Positions 34,608-39,751 of a stretch of DNA of 39,751 bases are shown here, piece after piece. Position numbers and translations under genes: made by a program. Below the pieces are notes generated by a model. The model searched no databases. It was not told the DNA's origin and saw only the letters and a list, made by a program, of their open reading frames with translations. Positions within the stretch are counted from its first letter, which is position 1. The number at the start of each line of letters is the position of its first letter. This DNA is from JBKCHH01 sp046302855 (GTDB taxonomy: Bacteria; Pseudomonadota; Alphaproteobacteria; Rickettsiales; UBA8987): NCBI GenBank assembly GCA_046302855.1, contig JBKCHH010000088.1:1-39751 (forward strand). Direction: 5' to 3'.

Positions 34608-35339
34608 TTAACTCACATCGCCAAAAGAAATTGTAGAAAAACCCTCCTCATCTTGTTTTAAAACAAGGCTGCCATTATTATCAAGATTATAAAAAATTCC
34701 TTTTTTTACCTGATTATTACTAAGGCGAACTTCAATTTTTTCACCCAACCTATAGCTATTTTGTTTGAATTCTTCCACTAGTTGATAATTATCTTTAAAG
34801 GCAAGGCTACTAAAAAATTCCAAAATTTTAAAGGCCAATTTTTTTTGAGTAGTTTTTATACCAGAATGTAAAAGAGAAGTGGCTGGATACAATATTGCCT
34901 TATCTGTAGGGAAATGCTCAATATTTACCCCAATACCTATTATAATTCTACTTAGCTTATTTCCCTGAACTGTTTTATCTATTAGTATGCCGGCTAGTTT
35001 TTTATCATCTAATAAAATATCATTTGGCCATTTAAGTTTGATATTTAAATTTCCTAACTCTTTTAAAGCCTTAAACACCGCTATAGCACTTAAATAACTA
35101 TACAAATAATCAACCTCTTGACTAAAATTTTTAAAATCCACTATTATTATGGAGCAATGTAAATTTCCCTTATAAGAAAGCCAGTTTCTTTTTAACCTGC
35201 CCTTGCCAGCTGTTTGTTCTTCGGCCAATATAATTGAATTGTGCCTAATTTCTTTATTGTGGATAAGGCGGAGAGCTTCTAAATTGGTGGAATCAATTTC
35301 TTTATACTCAATTAATTTAAAGCCTAGAGTTTCTAGCAT
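34608..35339 (-). CDS. birA: Biotin--[acetyl-CoA-carboxylase] ligase, monofunctional
   Basis: Attaches biotin to carrier proteins such as AccB through biotinyl-AMP. EQTAGKGRLKRNW (41-53) is the adenylate-binding loop, and LKWPNDILLDDKKLAGILID (102-121) holds the catalytic Lys. A small C-terminal beta domain (KIEVRLSNNQVKKGIFYNL) follows. At 243 residues it lacks the N-terminal DNA-binding domain of E. coli BirA, so it should not be a repressor. It starts 18 bp downstream of the tRNA-Lys gene on the same strand, with no room for a separate promoter outside the tRNA. Confidence 0.94.
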   Translation of the reverse strand: MLETLGFKLIEYKEIDSTNLEALRLIHNKEIRHNSIILAEEQTAGKGRLKRNWLSYKGNLHCSIIIVDFKNFSQEVDYLYSYLSAIAVFKALKELGNLNIKLKWPNDILLDDKKLAGILIDKTVQGNKLSRIIIGIGVNIEHFPTDKAILYPATSLLHSGIKTTQKKLAFKILEFFSSLAFKDNYQLVEEFKQNSYRLGEKIEVRLSNNQVKKGIFYNLDNNGSLVLKQDEEGFSTISFGDVS

Positions 35340-35357
35340 TTATATTTTTGAATAAAG

Positions 35358-35433
35358 TGGTGATCCCGGTGGGATTTGAACCCACGACACCGTGATTAAA
35401 AGTCACGTGCTCTACCAACTGAGCTACAGGATC
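35358..35433 (-). tRNA. tRNA-Lys(TTT), CCA encoded
   Basis: 76 nt on the minus strand. Acceptor GATCCTG pairs with CGGGATC including one U:G pair. The D-arm region reads TAGCTCAGTTGGTAGAGC. The anticodon stem-loop is GTGACTTTTAATCAC with anticodon TTT, and the T-arm is GTGGGTTCAAATCCCAC. Discriminator A is followed by a genomically encoded CCA. Wobble U34 should read AAA and AAG; AAA is very common in this AT-rich window. Confidence 0.97.
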
Positions 35434-35460
35434 TTGTAAAGAATAAAATTATGAAGAGGT

Positions 35461-35488
35461 CTTATATATAGAAAACCGCTGTAATCAA
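35461..35488 (-). promoter_or_regulatory. Sigma70-type promoter of tRNA-Lys
   Basis: On the minus strand TTGATT (35488-35483), 16-bp spacer, TATAAG (35466-35461), about 28 bp before the mature tRNA 5' end. The -10 is identical to that of the autotransporter promoter. It may also serve birA. Confidence 0.5.
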
Positions 35489-35504
35489 TAGGAATTTGCA
35501 AAGA

Positions 35505-36674
35505 TTAACTTCGCAAAAACCCCCTTACGGCACTTTCAAACTGCTTGTTTGGAATTAGGAAGGAATCATGCCCCTTGTCTGATTTTATTTCTATAAAGCT
35601 AATTTCCTTAACATTAAACCGCTCAAAGCTACCAGAAAAGGCTTTTACTATTTGCTTTGCCTCACTTGTTGGAAAAAGCCAATCATCTGAAAAAGAAACA
35701 ACCAGCATTTTTATTTGGCTAGCTTTAGAATTTTTGGAATTACCAGATTTTTCTTTTTTTAACACTTCGGTTAAATCAAAGTAATCTAAAGCCCTAGTTA
35801 AATACAGATAAGAATTGGGGTCAAACCTGCTAACAAAGCTAAAGCCCTGATACCTCAAATAGCTTTCAATCTTAAAATCTACATCAAAGCCAAAGCCCAA
35901 GTTTTCTTTATTCTGCAAACTTCTGCCAAATTTATTCTCTAACCTTGTTTCTGAAAGATAGGTTATATGGGCTATCATCCTTGCAATGCCAAGTCCATTA
36001 GAGGGAAAGGACTTATCTTTATAATAGTTTCCCTTTTTAAATTCAGGGTCAGAAATTATTGCCTGCCTTCCCACCTCATTAAAAGCAATGTTTTGGGCAG
36101 TATGTTTTAAGGCGGTAGAAATGGCAATAATTTGCCCCACCTTTTCAGGAAAAAGATGCAGATATTGTAAGGCAATCATCCCCCCCATTGAGGTTCCTAT
36201 TAAACTATGGAGTTTTTTTATGCCAAATTCTTCTAATAAAAAATCAGCATAGTTTGCCATATCTAAAATAGTAATTACGGGAAAGCCTAAAGAATAGGGC
36301 TTTTTGGTTTTTGGATTAATGGTTTTGGGTCCAAGACTACCCATGCAACTGCCTAAAACATTGGGGCAGATAACAAAAAACCTATCGGTATCAATGGGCT
36401 TTTTTTTGCCCACCATATGTTCCCACCAGCCTTCTTTTTTAGTAACTGGATTGTTTTCAGCTATATATTGGTCTGCCGTAAGGCCGTGAAAAATTAATAC
36501 TGCATTAGACCTATCTTCATTTAACTTACCGTAAGTTTTGAATGCTATGGGAAAGCCATTGATTTCAAAGCCATTTTCTAGTTTTAGATTTTTAGGGATA
36601 TTTATCACATCGCCTATTTGGCATTTTTTATACTCAGAGCCAAACTCTAGTTGTATTTGTTTAGTTTCCATCAA
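35505..36674 (-). CDS. metX: Homoserine O-acetyltransferase, MetX-type
   Basis: Activates homoserine with an acyl group for methionine synthesis. Alpha/beta-hydrolase fold: FHGLTADQY, the long CPNVLGSCMGSLGPKTINP block, nucleophile elbow GTSMGGMIALQ with Ser162, ARMIAHITYLSETRLENKFGR, SDDWLFP with the acid near Asp331, and DKGHDSFL with His369. Length is 389 residues. Some MetX enzymes use succinyl-CoA instead of acetyl-CoA, and I cannot decide between them here. metW, a frequent partner, is absent. A methionine pathway gene is unusual for host-restricted Rickettsiales. Confidence 0.93.
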   Translation of the reverse strand: MMETKQIQLEFGSEYKKCQIGDVINIPKNLKLENGFEINGFPIAFKTYGKLNEDRSNAVLIFHGLTADQYIAENNPVTKKEGWWEHMVGKKKPIDTDRFFVICPNVLGSCMGSLGPKTINPKTKKPYSLGFPVITILDMANYADFLLEEFGIKKLHSLIGTSMGGMIALQYLHLFPEKVGQIIAISTALKHTAQNIAFNEVGRQAIISDPEFKKGNYYKDKSFPSNGLGIARMIAHITYLSETRLENKFGRSLQNKENLGFGFDVDFKIESYLRYQGFSFVSRFDPNSYLYLTRALDYFDLTEVLKKEKSGNSKNSKASQIKMLVVSFSDDWLFPTSEAKQIVKAFSGSFERFNVKEISFIEIKSDKGHDSFLIPNKQFESAVRGFLRS

Positions 36675-36717
36675 AATACTTGTTTTAAAATTTAAATATA
36701 GTTAACCTCAAAAACAT

Positions 36718-39060
36718 ATGAATGAAATAAAAAAAATAGCAGTAATTGGAAGTGGCGTAATGGGTGCATCAATTGCCGCCCACATTGCAAATAGTGGCAC
36801 ATCTGTAATTCTTTTTGATATTGTTCCAAAGGACGCACAAGATAGAAACGAACTTGCCAAAAATGGCATAAAAAAGCTCCTTGAACTAAAACCTGCACCC
36901 CTTGTAGATAAAAAAACGGCAAATTTAATAATTCCCGCTAACTTAGAAGATGATTTAGAAAAGCTAAAAGAGGTCGATTGGGTAATTGAAGCCATAATTG
37001 AAAAGCTAGAAATTAAGCAGGGCCTATACGAAAAAATTACCCCCTTTTTAAAGGCAGATGCGGTGCTTTCTTCTAACACCTCAACCCTTCCCATTTCAAA
37101 ACTAACGCAAAAGTTTGATAAGGGCTTAAAAGAGCGGTTTTTAATTAGCCACTTTTTTAATCCGCCCCGCTATATGCGGCTTTTAGAGCTAGTTTCTAGT
37201 AGCAATACCAAAAAGCAATATTTAGAAAAAATTGCAAAATTTTGTGATGAAAATTTAGGCAAAGGGGTTGTTCCATGCTTTGATACTGCTGGCTTTATAG
37301 CCAACCGCATTGGCTGTTTTTTCCTGCAAACTGCCATAAACTATGCCATTAATGATGGAATTACGGTGGAAGAGGCAGATGCCTGCCTTTCAAAGCCAAT
37401 AGGCGTTCCCAAAACTGGTGCTTTTGGGCTAATGGATTTAATTGGGATAGATTTGCTTCCCCTAATTGCTAAATCTTTTGCCAATAATTTAGATAAGAAT
37501 GATAGCTTTTTAAAAATCTACAAAGAGCACCCCATAATCACGCAGATGATTACGGATGGCTATACTGGCAGAAAGGGCAAGGGCGGTTTTTATACCTTAA
37601 ATGAAAAAAAAGAAAAGCAGGCGAAAAATTTAAAAACTGGTGCCTACCTACTTGCTAAAAAAATAGAAATTGATTTCAAACTAAAAGAATTAGTGCAAAG
37701 CCAAGATAAGCTTGGGGCTTACACTTGGAAGGTGCTTCGCGACACCATTATCTATACCGCCAGTATCGCTACCCAAATAGCGGGTAGTATTTATGATATA
37801 GATGAAGCAATGCGCCTTGGCTATAATTGGAAGTGGGGTATTTTTGAAATTCTAGATAAAATTGGGCTAGATTACTTTAAAACCAGATGCAAGGCAGAAA
37901 ATGTAAGCGTGCCAGATTATTTTGAGGGGCTGGAGAGTTTCTACAAAAACAAAGAATTCTATAACATTGCCAAAAAATCTTATGCAAAAATTCCATTTAA
38001 CCCTGAGGCGTTTTACTTGGCAGAGGTAAAAGACGGCAAAAAGCCAGTTATAAAAAATGGCTCTGCTAGCCTTTGGGACTTAGGGCAAGGCGTTGCCTGC
38101 CTTGAGTTTACTTCAAAAATGAACGCGCTTGACCCAGATTCTATAGACCTGATAAATAAATCTGTCGAAGAGGTTAAAAAGAACTTTAAAGCGCTAGTTT
38201 TTTATAATGATGCTGAAAACTTTTGCGTTGGGGCAAATATTGGCGTGCTTTTGTTTTCTGCCAATACTGCCAGCTGGAAGTTAATAGATGAAATTATAAA
38301 AAAGGGGCAAGATGCTTATATGGGCTTAAAATACGCTCCCTTTCCGGTTGTATCTGCACCAAGTGGCATGGCGCTGGGTGGGGGCTGCGAACTACTTCTT
38401 CATTCACATTATGTGGTTTCCCACATTGAACTTTATACGGGGCTAGTTGAAGTTGGCGTGGGGCTAATTCCAGCTTGGGGTGGCACTAAAGAGCTTATTT
38501 TGCGAAATATTCAGGCTCGTTTAAAAAACCAAAATACCATAGCCAAACTTGGTAGAATGTTTTCATTTATTCCGCCCGTTCGCCTGCTAAACATAATGCC
38601 AGCCTTGCAAGATGCCTTTTTGAATATCTCAACCGCCAAAGTTTCAGGCAGTGCTATTGATGCAAAAAAAATGCTAATATTGGGCGAAAATAGCCAAATT
38701 GTAATGAACAGAAAAAGGTTGCTTCCTACAGCTATTAATAAGGCTATAGAGCTTTCTAAAAACTTTACCCCACTTTCTAGTGATGTTAAAGTAAATCTGC
38801 CCGGCAAAACCGCCAAAGTTGCCTTTGAAATGGGCATAAGGCAATTTGAAAAACAGGGCAAAGCCACGCCTTACGATGCTGAAATTGCCAGAAACCTTGC
38901 CTTTGCTGTAAGTGGTGGCAATACCTCTATTTTAAAACAAATCACGGAAAATGATTTGTTAGCTTTAGAGCGCGAAGTTTTCGCCAAATTAATTAAGGAT
39001 GAACGCACACTGGATAGAATAGAGCATATGCTAGAAAAGGGTAGTGCGCTTAGGAATTAG
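36718..39060 (+). CDS. Fused 3-hydroxyacyl-CoA dehydrogenase / enoyl-CoA hydratase (FadN-type)
   Basis: 780-residue beta-oxidation enzyme with the order dehydrogenase then hydratase, the reverse of E. coli FadB and as in Bacillus FadN. NAD-binding IAVIGSGVMGASIAAHIA at 8-25. Dehydrogenase motifs SSNTSTLPIS, ISHFFNPPRYMRLLELV and TAGFIANRIG. The crotonase half starts near 455, with oxyanion-hole segments FCVGANIG and GMALGGGCELLLH and both catalytic glutamates (GGCELL and GLVEVGVGLIPAWGG). Both activities should be functional. The thiolase partner (fadA) is not next to it: a toxin-antitoxin pair follows 37 bp after the stop. Diverges from metX with a 43-bp gap. Confidence 0.92.
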   Translation: MNEIKKIAVIGSGVMGASIAAHIANSGTSVILFDIVPKDAQDRNELAKNGIKKLLELKPAPLVDKKTANLIIPANLEDDLEKLKEVDWVIEAIIEKLEIKQGLYEKITPFLKADAVLSSNTSTLPISKLTQKFDKGLKERFLISHFFNPPRYMRLLELVSSSNTKKQYLEKIAKFCDENLGKGVVPCFDTAGFIANRIGCFFLQTAINYAINDGITVEEADACLSKPIGVPKTGAFGLMDLIGIDLLPLIAKSFANNLDKNDSFLKIYKEHPIITQMITDGYTGRKGKGGFYTLNEKKEKQAKNLKTGAYLLAKKIEIDFKLKELVQSQDKLGAYTWKVLRDTIIYTASIATQIAGSIYDIDEAMRLGYNWKWGIFEILDKIGLDYFKTRCKAENVSVPDYFEGLESFYKNKEFYNIAKKSYAKIPFNPEAFYLAEVKDGKKPVIKNGSASLWDLGQGVACLEFTSKMNALDPDSIDLINKSVEEVKKNFKALVFYNDAENFCVGANIGVLLFSANTASWKLIDEIIKKGQDAYMGLKYAPFPVVSAPSGMALGGGCELLLHSHYVVSHIELYTGLVEVGVGLIPAWGGTKELILRNIQARLKNQNTIAKLGRMFSFIPPVRLLNIMPALQDAFLNISTAKVSGSAIDAKKMLILGENSQIVMNRKRLLPTAINKAIELSKNFTPLSSDVKVNLPGKTAKVAFEMGIRQFEKQGKATPYDAEIARNLAFAVSGGNTSILKQITENDLLALEREVFAKLIKDERTLDRIEHMLEKGSALRN

Positions 39061-39069
39061 ATTTGTATA

Positions 39070-39097
39070 TTGACTTTTGTAAAATATATTATACAAT
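39070..39097 (+). promoter_or_regulatory. Promoter and palindromic operator of the toxin-antitoxin pair
   Basis: TTGACT (39070-39075), 16-bp spacer, TACAAT (39092-39097) abutting the toxin ATG; TATACA at 39090 with a 14-bp spacer is an alternative -10. The stretch 39077-39096 is a near-perfect 20-bp palindrome (TTGT...ACAA, one mismatched pair) spanning the spacer and -10, a likely operator for the HTH antitoxin. Because the -10 touches the ATG, the mRNA would have almost no leader. Confidence 0.4.
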
Positions 39098-39427
39098 ATG
39101 CTATATGAGGTTTTAAAATACAAGAATACAAGTGGTAAAGAGCCTTTTGAGGATTGGATAGGTTCAATAAAAGACACTACCACTAGTATTAGAATTGAAA
39201 AAAGAATAGAGCTTATAAGAAACGGAAATTTTGGCGATTATAAGCATCTTGAAAATGGAGTTTATGAATTAAGGTTTCATTTTGGCAGTGGTTATAGGGT
39301 TTATTATGCAAAGGATGGAAACAAAATTATTATTCTTTTATGCGGGGGCGATAAATCTACTCAAACAAAAGACATAATAAAGGCTAAAAAATATTACAAA
39401 GACTATTTACAGAGGCAAAATGACTAA
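39098..39427 (+). CDS. RelE/HigB-like toxin (addiction-module killer protein family)
   Basis: 109 residues. W...IKD near residues 20-26, RIEKRIELIRNGNFGDYKHLENGVYELRFH, GSGYRVYYAK and ILLCGGDKSTQTKDIIKAKKY match the TIGR02683-type RelE/ParE superfamily toxins that cleave mRNA on ribosomes. Toxin precedes antitoxin, the reverse of relBE and as in higBA. The antitoxin ATG overlaps the toxin end by 8 bp. Probably acquired horizontally as a module, but base composition does not stand out from its neighbours. Confidence 0.88.
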   Translation: MLYEVLKYKNTSGKEPFEDWIGSIKDTTTSIRIEKRIELIRNGNFGDYKHLENGVYELRFHFGSGYRVYYAKDGNKIIILLCGGDKSTQTKDIIKAKKYYKDYLQRQND

Positions 39428-39751
39428 ATTAAATAAAAAAACAAAATATAATTCATTTCATAATGATTTGGTTTTAAAACTAAGAAATGATACTAATTAC
39501 TTCAATGAGTTTTTAAAAATAACTCTAGAAGATTATAAGCTAGATGGCAATTTAAGCGATTTTTTATTCATAATTAAAACCTTAGCAGAGGCAAAAGGTG
39601 GGCTTGGCAAGGTTGCCAAAGAAACCGATATTACAAGGCAAACAGTTTATAATGCGTTAAAAGAAGGCTCTAACCCAACCATTAACACTATAGACGATAT
39701 TCTCCGCAGCCTTGGCTTTTGCCTTAGTATTCAAGTGCTTAATGAAAATAA
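39420..39751 (+). CDS. HigA-like HTH antitoxin, 3'-truncated by the window edge
   Basis: ATG at 39420 overlaps the toxin stop in another frame. 110 codons are visible and no stop occurs before the window ends two bases into the next codon. The N-terminal ~60 residues (NYFNEFLKITLEDYKLDGNLSDFLFIIKTLAEAKGG) fit the addiction-module antidote family TIGR02684. A helix-turn-helix follows (LGKVAKETDITRQTVYNALK, then SNPTINTIDDILRSLGFCLSI). It would neutralise the toxin and repress the promoter upstream of it. Confidence 0.85.
   Translation, partial: MTKLNKKTKYNSFHNDLVLKLRNDTNYFNEFLKITLEDYKLDGNLSDFLFIIKTLAEAKGGLGKVAKETDITRQTVYNALKEGSNPTINTIDDILRSLGFCLSIQVLNEN

Noticed and set aside
35358..35433. 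tRNA-Lys as an integration site of a genomic island
   Set aside because: No integrase gene and no second copy of the tRNA 3' end was seen in the window; both neighbours are ordinary chromosomal genes.
39098..39751. Prophage or plasmid fragment at the right end
   Set aside because: Only a TA pair is visible, without phage, replication or integrase genes; TA modules are common in plain chromosomal positions.

Overview
The window is AT-rich, gene-dense bacterial chromosome with a standard code (TGA is used as stop), short intergenic gaps and weak Shine-Dalgarno signals. The gene content points to an alphaproteobacterium: a DUF3576-type lipoprotein, a DUF2610-type protein, a COQ6/UbiH-like hydroxylase, ComEC with a degenerate C-terminal domain instead of a beta-lactamase, and a VirB9 component of a P-type type IV secretion system. 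DUF2610, an isolated VirB9 and the strong AT bias suggest the order Rickettsiales or a relative. The metX, aroA, pyrD, fadN-type and competence/pilus genes suggest a lineage less reduced than Rickettsia. This placement is inference from gene families, not a phylogeny.

Layout. 1-3 kb: end of comEC, overlapping an AmiC-type amidase. 3-8.7 kb: glmS, a small secreted two-cysteine protein, glyS and pyrD; glyS and pyrD converge on a ~130-bp repeat. 8.7-12.5 kb: a secreted TPR protein, pilT and pilU in a tight cluster, then convergent dnaJ. 13.7-17.2 kb: a large secreted subtilisin-like protease with N-terminal ankyrin repeats and a predicted C-terminal beta-barrel. Its upstream region holds a promoter, an intrinsic terminator and a second copy of the repeat. 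17.2-21.1 kb (minus strand): lemA, a DUF3137 gene and ftsK. 21.3-24.9 kb: rlpA, thiL, tpiA and virB9 packed as one operon. 25-29.2 kb: skp/ompH, ctpA, an EAL phosphodiesterase and secB. 29.2-34.6 kb: def, nfu, an SDR, aroA, a DUF2610 gene, a ubiH-like gene and a DUF3576 lipoprotein. 34.6-39.1 kb: birA directly behind tRNA-Lys(TTT), then metX and a fused beta-oxidation enzyme. 39.1 kb to the end: a HigB/HigA-type toxin-antitoxin pair, the antitoxin cut by the window edge.

Themes. Cell-envelope remodelling and export recur (AmiC, GlmS, RlpA, FtsK, CtpA, Skp, SecB, LemA/DUF3137, VirB9, autotransporter). ComEC with PilT/PilU supports a pilus-driven DNA uptake route. Several genes that usually sit with a partner appear without it here (glyS without glyQ, dnaJ without dnaK, def without fmt, skp without bamA), indicating extensive operon shuffling.

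Most unusual signals: the two-copy intergenic element, which has a compensatory base-pair change and two mutually exclusive pairings of one segment; the ankyrin-subtilase-barrel protein, whose catalytic Asp position reads Glu; and virB9 placed in a metabolic/cell-wall operon.
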